Shown here in pieces: positions 17,290 through 25,888 of a DNA stretch of 32,642 nt. Origin of the DNA: an uncultured Planctomycetaceae bacterium (GTDB lineage: Bacteria > Planctomycetota > Planctomycetia > Planctomycetales > Planctomycetaceae); contig CAITYU010000055.1 of the NCBI GenBank assembly GCA_903896675.1, forward strand, positions 1 to 32,642, written 5' to 3'. Numbering within the stretch: the first letter of the stretch is position 1; each line of letters opens with the position of its first letter. The position numbers and the translations under genes were made by a program. The notes below the pieces were generated by a model. It saw nothing but the letters and a program-made list of their open reading frames with translations, did not search any database and had not been told where the DNA came from.

Positions 17290-17773
17290 AGAAAACGTTG
17301 AACTTGTTGTGGCAGTCCTGCCAAGGCTTACCGGGCTTTGAACACTCAGGACAACCACGGACCAAAACATCACTCGCTGCTGTCCCAGTGACAACAGCGA
17401 CGCAGATTCCATTCTTGCCTGATGAACGCTTTGAAGTCCGCTTTGAGAGGCGATGTCCTTCGCCACGTGCATCCAGCACTTGTGCAACAGAATCTGCTGT
17501 TGGTGATCAGAATGTTAGGTGAATATATGGATAACGCAAGACTGTTCGACATTTTTCTGACACTGATCTCAGGATTTTTTTGACATCAATGACAAGGTCA
17601 CATCAGCCTGCTCCATGCTCACCATTCGTCGCACGTTCATCGACCGTGTGATCATCATTGCTGCACTCTGTTGTCGAGCACTGCAGCATCTCTCATACGA
17701 CTCAGCATCTCAGCACCACACAGATGTCCTGCTTCTGCAATTGCTGCTCAGTGCATCCCACTCTCCTGCAGCA
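17290..17773. other. Long intergenic region upstream of the 30-aa gene
   Basis: Nearly 500 bp without a recognisable protein gene. The middle (about 17510-17590) is clearly AT-richer than its surroundings, with two short A/T runs, and contains a possible minus-strand promoter. Short inverted repeats include CAACAG/CTGTTG (17485-17502) and GGCAG/CTGCC near 17315. If the promoter is right, the small gene has a leader of about 230 nt, long enough to hold a structured RNA or a separate small RNA. Confidence 0.5.
17512..17539 (-). promoter_or_regulatory. Candidate sigma-70-type promoter for the 30-aa gene
   Basis: On the minus strand TTGCGT (17534-17539) and TAACAT (17512-17517) are separated by 16 bp in an AT-rich stretch. 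Matches to consensus are only partial, and the implied leader is long. Confidence 0.3.
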
Positions 17774-18607
17774 TCAGCCGGAATTTCGCAACTCATCCAG
17801 CACTCGCTGCATGTATCGAATGCTGCTTTCAGCAATGAACTGCGCGCCTGGTGAGTAGTCGAAGACTTCCACTGACACCCAGCCGGAGTATCCGCTGGAC
17901 TGCAGCGCAGCAAGAATGGGATGATAGTCTGTTGAACCCATGCCTGGCCCCAGCAGGTTCGTGTCGTTGACATGAAAGTGTCGACACAGACCGCGCCAGC
18001 GTTCAATCAGATTCGGTATCGAATCCGTCTCACCGCCCAGCATCGCCTTCACGTCCTGATGCAGCATGACCGCAGGATGCCCCACGCGTTCAATCACCCG
18101 CACCGCATCAGCACAGGTGTTGATGAAGTCCGTCTCCTTCGGTGTCAGAGGCTCCAGACACAGCGTCACACCGGCCGCCGCAAATGCCGGCGCCGCTGCT
18201 GAGAAAACTTCCGCAGCATATTCCACCGCCTGCTCATGACTGACTCCGGGCAGCAGATTGCGCTGCTGTGGCGACCCGAATACCATCACCGTGCCACCCA
18301 GCTGCCCACACACATCCGCCAGAAACGACAGATAGTCTGCCGTTGCCTGACGCACTGCAGCATCCGGGCTGGTCAGATAAAAGCCACTGGTTTTCGCCAG
18401 CAACCAGTGCAGACCGATGATCTCCAGACCATGCTCGGCTGCCTGCTGACGCATGCGGGAAAACACCCCCGACGAAACAGATCGCAGGTCAGCGGCGATC
18501 GAAAATGGAGCCACCTCAATTCCGCCATAGCCAGCCTCGGCAATCAGCCGACACTGCTCAGCCCACGAAACATTCTCATACAGTTCCTGGCATATCGCAA
18601 ACTTCAC
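17774..18607 (-). CDS. Sugar phosphate isomerase/epimerase (xylose isomerase-like TIM barrel)
   Basis: A 277-residue protein of the AP-endonuclease-2/xylose-isomerase-like superfamily. Blocks GYGGIEVAPF, HGLEIIGLHWLL, LCLEPLTPKETDF, MLHQDVKAM, FHVNDTN and VSVEVFDY are in order along the barrel. The likely metal ligands are Glu152, Asp185, His212 and Glu247, as in ketose 3-epimerases and related enzymes. Substrate cannot be deduced. The GTG at 18607 is chosen over the GTG two codons upstream because GGAGG lies seven bases before it, whereas it would almost touch the upstream codon. The gene stands alone between a noncoding region and the divergent AAA+ gene. Confidence 0.92.
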   Translation of the reverse strand: MKFAICQELYENVSWAEQCRLIAEAGYGGIEVAPFSIAADLRSVSSGVFSRMRQQAAEHGLEIIGLHWLLAKTSGFYLTSPDAAVRQATADYLSFLADVCGQLGGTVMVFGSPQQRNLLPGVSHEQAVEYAAEVFSAAAPAFAAAGVTLCLEPLTPKETDFINTCADAVRVIERVGHPAVMLHQDVKAMLGGETDSIPNLIERWRGLCRHFHVNDTNLLGPGMGSTDYHPILAALQSSGYSGWVSVEVFDYSPGAQFIAESSIRYMQRVLDELRNSG

Positions 18608-18614
18608 CGTCACA

Positions 18615-18619
18615 CCTCC
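18615..18619 (-). promoter_or_regulatory. Ribosome binding site deciding the start of the sugar isomerase gene
   Basis: GGAGG on the minus strand has a 7-nt spacer to the GTG at 18607 but only 1 nt to the in-frame GTG at 18613, which argues for the shorter product beginning MKFAICQE. Confidence 0.75.
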
Positions 18620-18820
18620 ACAACTGTACGACCGACTTCAGGCCGCGTCGCCAGATTCGTCAGGACCCCACCAGCTGCTGCAACCTGCATCAACCGCCCT
18701 CGCATTCTCCCGATTTGTCGCACCGTTGCAACAGCGTTTGACCAGCCGCGATTTCTGACCTAGTGGTTTCCGGTTGATACTATTTTCTGTCGCCGACGGT
18801 GTCACAATCGACACATTCGG

Positions 18821-20257
18821 ATGGAGACTGAGAGCGTGTCCGCTTCCCACATTTCGCCCAACGGCACTTCCACTGAGTCATTCGAAGACCTGTTCGAACG
18901 GGTCAACATGATCCTGGGTGATGCTGCACCCACTCGACAGGAATCCTCGGATACCGACGCGTTCATTCCTCGCCAGCCCCTGACCCTGAAGGACGCAGGC
19001 GTCACCTACGCTGTTCTCGAACGCATCATCCTGCGATTCATGTTCAGCAATTCTGCCGTGACCGGACGTCGCATCGCCGCACAACTGCGGCTGCCATGGA
19101 AACTGACCGAACCTCTGCTGAAGCAGCTGCGACAGGAAAAACACATCGACCTGTCCGGCACAACCGCCGCCGGCGACTCAGAATTCATCCTGACCCCCAC
19201 CGGCCGCGAACGCGCACGCCAGTACATACTCGAATCCAGCTACTTCGGAGCTGCCCCGGTACCGCTTGAAGACTACGCCACAGCCGTATCCCTGCAAAGC
19301 CCCTCCAGACTGCAGATTCGCATGCCGGACCTCCGCCGTGCATTTCGCAGCCTCGTACTCAGCGATCAGATCCTCGAAAGACTGGGCCCCGCCATCAAAG
19401 CCGGACGCGGACTGTTCCTGTACGGAAATTCCGGCAATGGCAAGACCAGCATCGCCGAACGCATCTCCGAAGCCTTCGGATCCACCATCTGGATTCCACG
19501 ATCCGTCGCCGTCGAAGGTGACATCATCCGCATCTTTGACCCGCGCGTGCACACCGAAATCGACGACAGCACCGTCGGCAGCGGACTGCTCGATTCACAG
19601 GATATCGATCGTCGCTGGGTCCGTATCCGACGACCCACCATCGTTGCCGGTGGTGAACTGACCATGAACGAACTGGAACTGCAGCTCAATCCGACCTCGC
19701 GAGTCTGCGAGGCTCCCCTGCAGGTCAAAAGCAACTGCGGAACCCTTGTCATCGACGACTTCGGCCGGCAGCGAATGCCCATCGATGAACTCCTCAACCG
19801 CTGGATCATTCCACTGGAACGTCGCTACGACTTCCTCAATACGCCCTCCGGCAAGAAAGTCAGATTCCCCTTCGACCTGCTGATGGTGTTCTCGACCAAC
19901 ATCGAGCCACACGAACTGGTGGACGGAGCATTCCTGCGACGCATTCCCTACAAGATCGAAATCTCAGACCCCTCGGAAGCTGAATTCCGACAACTGTTCG
20001 AATCCGTCTCGCGGTCCATGAATGTCCCCATCGACGATGGCGCCATGGACTACCTGCTGGGACGACACTACCGCGAAGCCGGACGACCACTGCGCTGCTG
20101 CCACGCGCGGGACCTGCTGCTGCAGGTGCAGAACTACTGCCAGTTCCACGACACTCCCATCCGTGCCACCCGGGAAGCCATCGACGCAGCAGTCGTCAAT
20201 TACTTCGCGATCACTGCACCAGCCAGAAACGGACGATTGAACGGCAACCGTCACTGA
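18821..20257 (+). CDS. AAA+ ATPase with N-terminal winged-helix-like domain
   Basis: A 478-residue protein. Residues about 60-140 look like a helical or winged-helix domain (SAVTGRRIAAQLRLPWKL, then LTPTGRERA). The AAA+ module carries Walker A GNSGNGKTS (202-210), Walker B LVIDDFG (309-315), a sensor-1-like FSTNIEP and an arginine in AFLRRIPYKIEI. A C-terminal helical lid follows (residues about 400-470). Related stand-alone ATPases are common in Planctomycetes but I know of no assigned function; remodelling or a DNA-associated role are both open. ATG 18821 lacks a ribosome binding site; a GTG at 18836, nine bases after GGAG, is a credible alternative start (begins SASHISPNG after the initiator). 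Confidence 0.88.
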   Translation: METESVSASHISPNGTSTESFEDLFERVNMILGDAAPTRQESSDTDAFIPRQPLTLKDAGVTYAVLERIILRFMFSNSAVTGRRIAAQLRLPWKLTEPLLKQLRQEKHIDLSGTTAAGDSEFILTPTGRERARQYILESSYFGAAPVPLEDYATAVSLQSPSRLQIRMPDLRRAFRSLVLSDQILERLGPAIKAGRGLFLYGNSGNGKTSIAERISEAFGSTIWIPRSVAVEGDIIRIFDPRVHTEIDDSTVGSGLLDSQDIDRRWVRIRRPTIVAGGELTMNELELQLNPTSRVCEAPLQVKSNCGTLVIDDFGRQRMPIDELLNRWIIPLERRYDFLNTPSGKKVRFPFDLLMVFSTNIEPHELVDGAFLRRIPYKIEISDPSEAEFRQLFESVSRSMNVPIDDGAMDYLLGRHYREAGRPLRCCHARDLLLQVQNYCQFHDTPIRATREAIDAAVVNYFAITAPARNGRLNGNRH

Positions 20258-20271
20258 TTGTTCGCAGGCAT

Positions 20272-21756
20272 TCAGTCCCCAGCCCCTTTGCCCGCAGCCG
20301 CGTTCTGCCCCTTCGCAGCACTCTGCAGATCCAGACAAACCAGCCAGTTTTCACTCCGCAGGTACAGCCTGCCGTCCGAAACCACCGGCGCAACCCACGC
20401 CGGATTGCCAATCTCATCCAGAGAAAAACGACCGCGCTCAACGAAACGTTCCCGGTTCACATCCACCACCGCCAGCGTCCCACGCTCACCCAGAACGATA
20501 AAGCGGTCTCCCACACGAGTCAGCGAGCCACGACCAAAAAATGGATAGGGGATTTCCTTCCCCGTCTCGGAATCCACAACCTTCCCATTGGCCCTGTTCA
20601 CCCGCAGATTCGTCAGATCGCCATCAAACCCGGATGTACTCCACTGCACAGCCCCGTCCTGCAGCCGCACACACCGCAGCTCACCCTCATTCTCGTGCCT
20701 TCCCGAAAACCCATACACAAAGCCGTCCACGTGGATCGGAGTCGACCAGTGCGCCAGCAGATTGCTGCGGTCCGACCACACCTCACTCACCGCACGACCG
20801 TCGCTGCCGACTTTCAGCAGGACTGATCCCACCTGATAGGCAGCAGACAGAAAGATCTGATCCCCCACAACAATCGGGCGGGCCGCATTAACTGACTCAT
20901 GCACTCGTGAACGAAACCACCAGTGAAAATTCGTGGCTCCGGTTGCCGGATCAAGGGACACCAGTCCCTGACGCACAAGACACAGCAGATGGCGTCGCCC
21001 ATGAATCTCGGCAATGATCGGGGACGAGTAGCTGACAACCATCTCCTCACCAGTCCACACATACCTGTTGCCCTCCGGAGTCTCAGTACCATCCCAGGTC
21101 TGCTTCCCCACGGCTTCCCACAGCACCCTGCCCGTTGCGGTATCAAATGCCACGACACCCGAATTCGGCTGACCTCCCACAAGGACAATCAGACGATCCC
21201 CGTCCAGCAGCGGTGAACACCCCATCCCAAAAAACCACTCCGGCAACTGAAAAGTCGCTCTCAAGTCGTTCTTCCAGACCAGGCTGCCGTCCTGCAAAGA
21301 CACGCAGCACAGCATGCCTTCCGCTCCCAGCGTGAAACAGAATCGCTCCGTCAGCACCGGCGAACAGCGCGGACCGTTGTTATAGCCGTAGGGATCCTCG
21401 AACGCCGACTCATACGTGTACTGCCAGATTTCTTCCCCCGAACTGCGGCGTCGGCAGGAAATGATCTCCTGCTTCCCCTGGCGGTGATGCACAACCAGCC
21501 GATCTCCGAGCAGAGACGGAGCACTGTAACCGGTGCCAATCGCCTGCTTCCAGAGTACCGGTGGAGGCCCTGCGGTCCAGTCAGGCACAATCCCCGTTTC
21601 TCCGGATTCACCAGTGTGTCGGGGCCCCAGAAACCAGGGCCAGTCCTCGCCGCACACAGAGCCTGTGCCACAGCACAGAGCACCGGTCAGCAGACCCGTC
21701 AGAAGCAGCCCGCGCAGGGATGGCAGGAGGACGCTTCCACTCAATTGCACGCTCAC
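20272..21756 (-). CDS. Secreted PQQ-binding-like beta-propeller repeat protein
   Basis: A 494-residue protein with an N-terminal signal peptide (LRGLLLTGLLTGALCCG, about 15-31) and then repeated beta-propeller blades. Visible blade motifs include VVAFDTATGRVLWEA, LVSLDPATGATNFHW, LRCVRLQDGAVQWS and LYLRSENWLVCLD. The opening WPWFLGPRHTGESGE is the W-P-x-F-x-G-P-x-x-x-G motif often found at the mature N-terminus of this planctomycete family. The fold is that of PQQ dehydrogenases and BamB, but cofactor-binding or catalytic residues are not evident, so it may be structural or a binding protein. The GTG start at 21756 is supported by GGAG seven bases upstream. It converges with the AAA+ gene, leaving 14 bp. 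Confidence 0.92.
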   Translation of the reverse strand: MSVQLSGSVLLPSLRGLLLTGLLTGALCCGTGSVCGEDWPWFLGPRHTGESGETGIVPDWTAGPPPVLWKQAIGTGYSAPSLLGDRLVVHHRQGKQEIISCRRRSSGEEIWQYTYESAFEDPYGYNNGPRCSPVLTERFCFTLGAEGMLCCVSLQDGSLVWKNDLRATFQLPEWFFGMGCSPLLDGDRLIVLVGGQPNSGVVAFDTATGRVLWEAVGKQTWDGTETPEGNRYVWTGEEMVVSYSSPIIAEIHGRRHLLCLVRQGLVSLDPATGATNFHWWFRSRVHESVNAARPIVVGDQIFLSAAYQVGSVLLKVGSDGRAVSEVWSDRSNLLAHWSTPIHVDGFVYGFSGRHENEGELRCVRLQDGAVQWSTSGFDGDLTNLRVNRANGKVVDSETGKEIPYPFFGRGSLTRVGDRFIVLGERGTLAVVDVNRERFVERGRFSLDEIGNPAWVAPVVSDGRLYLRSENWLVCLDLQSAAKGQNAAAGKGAGD

Positions 21757-21812
21757 AGCTGAGCTCCGTTTCTTGCACTATTCCTTCGTGATGCCGGTCA
21801 GTCGACCACGAC

Positions 21813-21843
21813 GTGACAGGCAGTTGGTCTGTAAGAGTAGAAT
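21813..21843 (+). promoter_or_regulatory. Candidate promoter of the methyltransferase-UvrA-SprT-DUF218 operon
   Basis: GTGACA (21813-21818) and TAGAAT (21838-21843) are separated by 19 bp, in the gap between the divergent beta-propeller and methyltransferase genes. The -10 is a good match, the -35 and spacing are weaker. Confidence 0.3.
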
Positions 21844-21951
21844 TTTCCTGCGGAAAAGTCACCCGTCGACTTGCGATTCACCAGCACAACCGTCAACTTC
21901 TCGCCGCCGCAGGGCTGCCACCTGCAGCACTGCTGTCGCTGGGAGACGATC

Positions 21952-22719
21952 ATGGAGTGTTACGACCGCCCGGACCTGTGGGACTTTGCGTTTTCCGATG
22001 AGACCGATTTCGAGGCCGATTTCATCCAGCAGCTGGCAGCCCGATGGCTGGGGACAAACCGTCCGTCGGTGCTGGAAATTGGCTGCGGTGGTGGCCGTCA
22101 GACAGTCAACCTGACTCAGTTGGGACTGGCTGTCACCGCATTCGACCTGAACCCTCACTGCGTGCGGGAAACACAGCGTCAACTGAAACGACGGCGGCTG
22201 GCAGCCAGTGTTTTCACCGCTGATATGCGGGATTTTCAGACCACGGGAAACTTTGATCTGGCCCACTGCCTCGTCAACACCTTCCGACACCTGCCGGATG
22301 AACAATCAGCACGATGCCACCTGCTGTCCGTCGCGAGGGCACTCAGACCAGGCGGACTGTATCTGCTGGGATTTCATCTGCTGCCACCGGACGCAGCGGA
22401 GGAAGACTGTGAGCGCTGGACGCTGCGTCGGGGAAGAAAGTCCGTTACAGTCACAGTCCGAGTGCTGCAATTCTGTCGCCGGACACGCCTCGAAACAGTG
22501 CGGTTCAGCCTGAAGGCCACCCTGCCCTCCGGAGTCATCCGACTGCGCAGCGATCATCAGTTGCGGATCTATCGAGCCGATCAGTTTCGCAGACTGCTGC
22601 AGACCGTACCGGAATTTGAACTGCTGAGTGTCCACGATTTCTGCTATGACCCGGAAAACTCGCTGCCGCTCGACGATCAACTGGGCGATGCGGTCTTCGT
22701 GCTGCGACGGCGCAGCTGA
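21952..22719 (+). CDS. Class I SAM-dependent methyltransferase
   Basis: A 255-residue protein with the Rossmann-fold SAM site: motif I VLEIGCGGGRQT, an acidic residue ending strand 2 (VTAFDLN), motif III-like TADMRDF and motif IV FDLAHCLVNTFRHL, then ARALRPGGLYLLGF. This is the methyltransferase-11/25 type. The substrate is not identifiable; the C-terminal half forms an antiparallel sheet region (TVTVRVLQFCRR, SLKATLPSGVIRLRSDH) common in small-molecule methyltransferases. ATG 21952 follows GGGAGA at good spacing; an in-frame ATG at 21871 would add 27 unconserved residues. The UvrA-like gene follows after 80 bp on the same strand, so co-transcription is likely. Confidence 0.92.
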   Translation: MECYDRPDLWDFAFSDETDFEADFIQQLAARWLGTNRPSVLEIGCGGGRQTVNLTQLGLAVTAFDLNPHCVRETQRQLKRRRLAASVFTADMRDFQTTGNFDLAHCLVNTFRHLPDEQSARCHLLSVARALRPGGLYLLGFHLLPPDAAEEDCERWTLRRGRKSVTVTVRVLQFCRRTRLETVRFSLKATLPSGVIRLRSDHQLRIYRADQFRRLLQTVPEFELLSVHDFCYDPENSLPLDDQLGDAVFVLRRRS

Positions 22720-22799
22720 GGCGGTTCTCGTTACTTTCCTGTACAACATCTTTTTCTGCCGGAATCCCCGGACTTGTGCCGAACGCTGGAGTCCTGACC

Positions 22800-25373
22800 A
22801 TGAGTTCCTCGCTGACAGCCTCTGAAGCCTGCATCGAACTGGAGGGTGTCAGGGTCAACAATCTCCGGCATGTATCGCTGCGAATCCGCCATGAGTCGCT
22901 GACGGTCATCTGCGGTCTCAGCGGCTCCGGCAAGAGCAGCCTCGCATTCGACACTCTCTACGCTGAAGGGCAGCGAAGATATGTCGAGACATTTTCTCCG
23001 GCAGCGCGACAGTTTCTGGAACGGATTGAACGCCCGGCCGCCGATCGTATCACAGGGCTGCCGCCCGCCGTGGCCATTCATCAGTCAGCCCGAGGCGATG
23101 GACCGCGCAGCACCGTGGGCAGTCGCACTGAAATTCTCGATGCACTGCAGACTCTGTTTTCCCACTGCAGCACGCCGTACTGTCCTGCCTGTGGTATCCC
23201 GGTCTGCCGACATTCGCCCGCAACAGCCGCTGCAGCGCTGCTCAGGGATGCCCCCGGAGCACGGCTGCTGCTGGGATTTACGCTGGCAAAAGCGAGGGGC
23301 GGACCACCGGCCACCGCTGAATTCTGGTTGCAGCGAGGCATCACACGCTGCCTTGTGAATTCCCGGGTGACAGCGCTGGATCAGTGGCCGCAGGGCAGCC
23401 CACTGCCGTCCGAGACGATATTCATTGCCGATCGCCTGAAAGCCGAACCGGGGCAGGCCTCCCGACTGGAGGATGCCGCTGCCACCGCAATGCAGCTGGC
23501 TGACACTCTGGTGGCGCTCAGCAGTGTGCTGCCTTCAGCGTCTGCGGTCAGCGTCACAGTGGACGACGGCCTGTGGCACAAACTGGTCTACCCGTTTCGA
23601 CTTGAATGTGCCGACTGCGGCACGGAATTCAGTGACATCACCCCACAGAATTTCAGTTTCAATTCCCCGCTGGGGGCCTGTCCGGACTGTGGCGGTACCG
23701 GTTGTTCCGGTGATGATTCTGCACCGCAGGTGTGTGCGGGCTGCAGCGGAACACGGCTGGGAGCATTTCCCGCCGCTGCGCGGTGGTGCAACGCAACGCT
23801 TCCTGAAGTCTGTCGTCTGGAAGCCGGTGCTCTGCTGGCCTGGCTGCAGACTGCGCAGCAGGAACTTTCCGAGTCTGACCGCCACGCAGTTGCTCCCGCA
23901 TTTCGCCATGCCCTGCGGCGACTGGATCTGCTGTGTCGCTGCGGTCTGGAGTACCTTGCACTGGAACGCAGCATGAAGTCGCTGTCGGGTGGCGAAGCTC
24001 GACGCACTCTGCTGGTCGCCGCCCTCAGCGCCGGACTGACAGGCACGCTGTATGTGCTGGACGAACCGACACAGGGTCTGCACCCTGCCGATACGGCCCG
24101 CGTACTGACCGTCATTCGTGAACTGCAGCAGGCGGGCAACACCGTGGTTGTGGTCGAGCATGATCCAACGGTGATCCTCGCGGCCGACGAGGTCATCGAA
24201 ACCGGACCTGGTGCCGGCGACGATGGAGGTCGCATTGTCTTTCAGGGCTCACCCGAGTTGCTGCTGCAGCAGGACACCGCAACGGGGAAGCTGCTGGCAG
24301 GTCGCAGCACACAAGCCGGGCCGGGATCCGGCATACCGCGTCTGCGAGACCTGCGCACACCTCAGCACTGGTTGCAACTGACCGGTATTCACTGTCGCAA
24401 TCTGGTCGGCACGGATGTGGAGTTTCCGCTGGGAGTGCTGTGCGGAATCTGCGGAGTCAGCGGCAGTGGCAAAAGCTCACTGATGACAGAGACTCTGTAC
24501 CCGCACCTGCTGTCCCGCCTGCAGCCCGGGGTTCGTCAGCAGCCCGCATGTTCCACAGTTGTCGGCATCAGTGGAGCTGAACATCTGGAAAGTATACTGC
24601 TGATGGATCAGCAGCCGGTGCGACGCAGCAGTCGCAGCATCCCCGCCACTTGGCTGGGGATCTTCGATGAAATCCGGGCTCTCCTCGCTGACACACATGA
24701 AGCGCGCCGTCGCAACTTCACTCGCGGCATGTTCAGTTTCAATTCGTCGCGCGGTGGTCGCTGTCCGGCCTGCGAGGGTCGCGGGCAGATCACCGTACCC
24801 ATGCAGTTTCTGGCCGATATCGAAACGGTCTGTGAAGCCTGCGGAGGTCGTCGTTTCCGGCCGGATGTGCTGGAGATTCGCTACCGGGGACGCAGCATCG
24901 ACGAGATTCTGCAGATGTCGGCGGACGAAGCCTTTCGCTTCTTTCACGCCAATTATCGGATTCAGACAAAACTCAATGCGCTCCGACAGGCTGGCCTGTC
25001 CTACCTCCGTCTGGGACAGCCACTGACCGTGCTGTCGGGCGGTGAAGCACAGCGGCTCCGCATTGCTGCCATGCTGGCTGGTGTTCCGCAGGACCTCGCG
25101 GACTCATCCGGCGGGGAAACGACGGCCGCCCAGCTGACAAATTCGGGACGCACTCTGTTTCTGTTCGATGAACCATCCGGAGGTCTGCACGGGAGTGACG
25201 TACGGAATCTTGTCGCGTGCCTCGACTTTCTGGTGCAGACCGGTCATTCGGTGATTATCATTGATCATGACCAGGAACTGCTGTCACAGACAGACTGGCT
25301 GATTGAACTGGGGCCCGGTCCCGGCACCAGGGGTGGTCGCGTGCTGCGCTCGGGCCCCCCGTCGGCAGAATGA
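22800..25373 (+). CDS. UvrA-family excision-repair ATPase lacking the insertion domain
   Basis: An 857-residue UvrA homologue (canonical UvrA is about 940-950). First ABC module: Walker A GLSGSGKSS (39-47), signature LSGGEARR (395-402), Walker B LDEPTQGLH (from 420). Second: Walker A GVSGSGKSS (552-560), signature LSGGEAQR (745-752), Walker B FDEPSGGLH (from 789). Zinc module 1 is C270/C273/C294/C297; the C-terminal zinc finger is CPAC (655) with CEAC (678). A segment where UvrB-binding residues lie in canonical UvrA is present (about 120-250). Between CPDC and CAGC only about 15 residues remain, where the roughly 110-120-residue insertion domain normally sits. The start follows GGAG by eight bases. 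Its stop overlaps the next start as ATGA, indicating translational coupling. Likely a paralogue of a canonical UvrA encoded elsewhere. Confidence 0.94.
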   Translation: MSSSLTASEACIELEGVRVNNLRHVSLRIRHESLTVICGLSGSGKSSLAFDTLYAEGQRRYVETFSPAARQFLERIERPAADRITGLPPAVAIHQSARGDGPRSTVGSRTEILDALQTLFSHCSTPYCPACGIPVCRHSPATAAAALLRDAPGARLLLGFTLAKARGGPPATAEFWLQRGITRCLVNSRVTALDQWPQGSPLPSETIFIADRLKAEPGQASRLEDAAATAMQLADTLVALSSVLPSASAVSVTVDDGLWHKLVYPFRLECADCGTEFSDITPQNFSFNSPLGACPDCGGTGCSGDDSAPQVCAGCSGTRLGAFPAAARWCNATLPEVCRLEAGALLAWLQTAQQELSESDRHAVAPAFRHALRRLDLLCRCGLEYLALERSMKSLSGGEARRTLLVAALSAGLTGTLYVLDEPTQGLHPADTARVLTVIRELQQAGNTVVVVEHDPTVILAADEVIETGPGAGDDGGRIVFQGSPELLLQQDTATGKLLAGRSTQAGPGSGIPRLRDLRTPQHWLQLTGIHCRNLVGTDVEFPLGVLCGICGVSGSGKSSLMTETLYPHLLSRLQPGVRQQPACSTVVGISGAEHLESILLMDQQPVRRSSRSIPATWLGIFDEIRALLADTHEARRRNFTRGMFSFNSSRGGRCPACEGRGQITVPMQFLADIETVCEACGGRRFRPDVLEIRYRGRSIDEILQMSADEAFRFFHANYRIQTKLNALRQAGLSYLRLGQPLTVLSGGEAQRLRIAAMLAGVPQDLADSSGGETTAAQLTNSGRTLFLFDEPSGGLHGSDVRNLVACLDFLVQTGHSVIIIDHDQELLSQTDWLIELGPGPGTRGGRVLRSGPPSAE

Positions 25374-25888
25374 AAGAAAGTCGAATCATGGCGGATGTCG
25401 CAGAAGCAATAATCTGTTGCGACCAGTTGCTGCAGCAGCACGGTCTGTGGGAACAGGGCTGGCGTACCCGAATTGACCGGGCCAAAATGCGCGCGGGCTG
25501 CTGTCGCTACACTCGTCGCACCATCAGTCTCAGTGCACCGATCATTGAACTGAACTCATGGCAGGAGACACTGGACACAATTCGGCACGAAGTGGCACAC
25601 GCGCTGGTCGGCCCCGGACATGCACATGACCACGTCTGGCAGGAAATGGCAGTCAGGCTCGGTGCAGTGCCGAAGGCATGCTGCACCAGCCGGACACCCG
25701 AGGCACGTTATCTGCTGTTCTGCAGGCGCTGCGGGGCCCTGATACGCAAATACCATCGCCTCCCACGAATCGATTTTTCCAACAGATATGCATCCTGCTG
25801 CGGGCGGGTCGCAACCGGCGAACTGCAGCTGTTCGAATCTTCGATGGTCAGACCGGGATCGTCGGATATGCGTCAGGATCAGCAATGA
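25370..25888 (+). CDS. SprT-like zinc metalloprotease
   Basis: A 172-residue protein with an HExxH motif, HEVAH (H73, E74, H77), and a third likely ligand at H88 in HAHDHVW, the SprT/Spartan arrangement. A C-terminal zinc-ribbon-like part carries CRRC (118-121) and CC at 143-144. SprT-family proteins are zinc proteases; eukaryotic Spartan cleaves DNA-protein crosslinks, while the bacterial SprT role is less defined. The ATG at 25370 overlaps the UvrA-like stop (ATGA), arguing for coupled expression; an ATG at 25388 after AAAGAAAG is an alternative that removes six residues. Its stop in turn overlaps the next start. Confidence 0.88.
   Translation: MKESRIMADVAEAIICCDQLLQQHGLWEQGWRTRIDRAKMRAGCCRYTRRTISLSAPIIELNSWQETLDTIRHEVAHALVGPGHAHDHVWQEMAVRLGAVPKACCTSRTPEARYLLFCRRCGALIRKYHRLPRIDFSNRYASCCGRVATGELQLFESSMVRPGSSDMRQDQQ

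Noticed and set aside
17075-17479. A 134-codon minus frame covering the Lys/Ala gene in another frame
   Set aside because: Its C-terminal half is an Arg/Leu-rich mis-reading of the Lys/Ala repeats and it runs through the terminator hairpin; the 30-codon frame has the ribosome binding site and ends before the hairpin.
17370-17552. A 60-codon minus frame in the noncoding region upstream of the Lys/Ala gene
   Set aside because: It covers the AT-rich promoter-like region, and its product has no recognisable feature.
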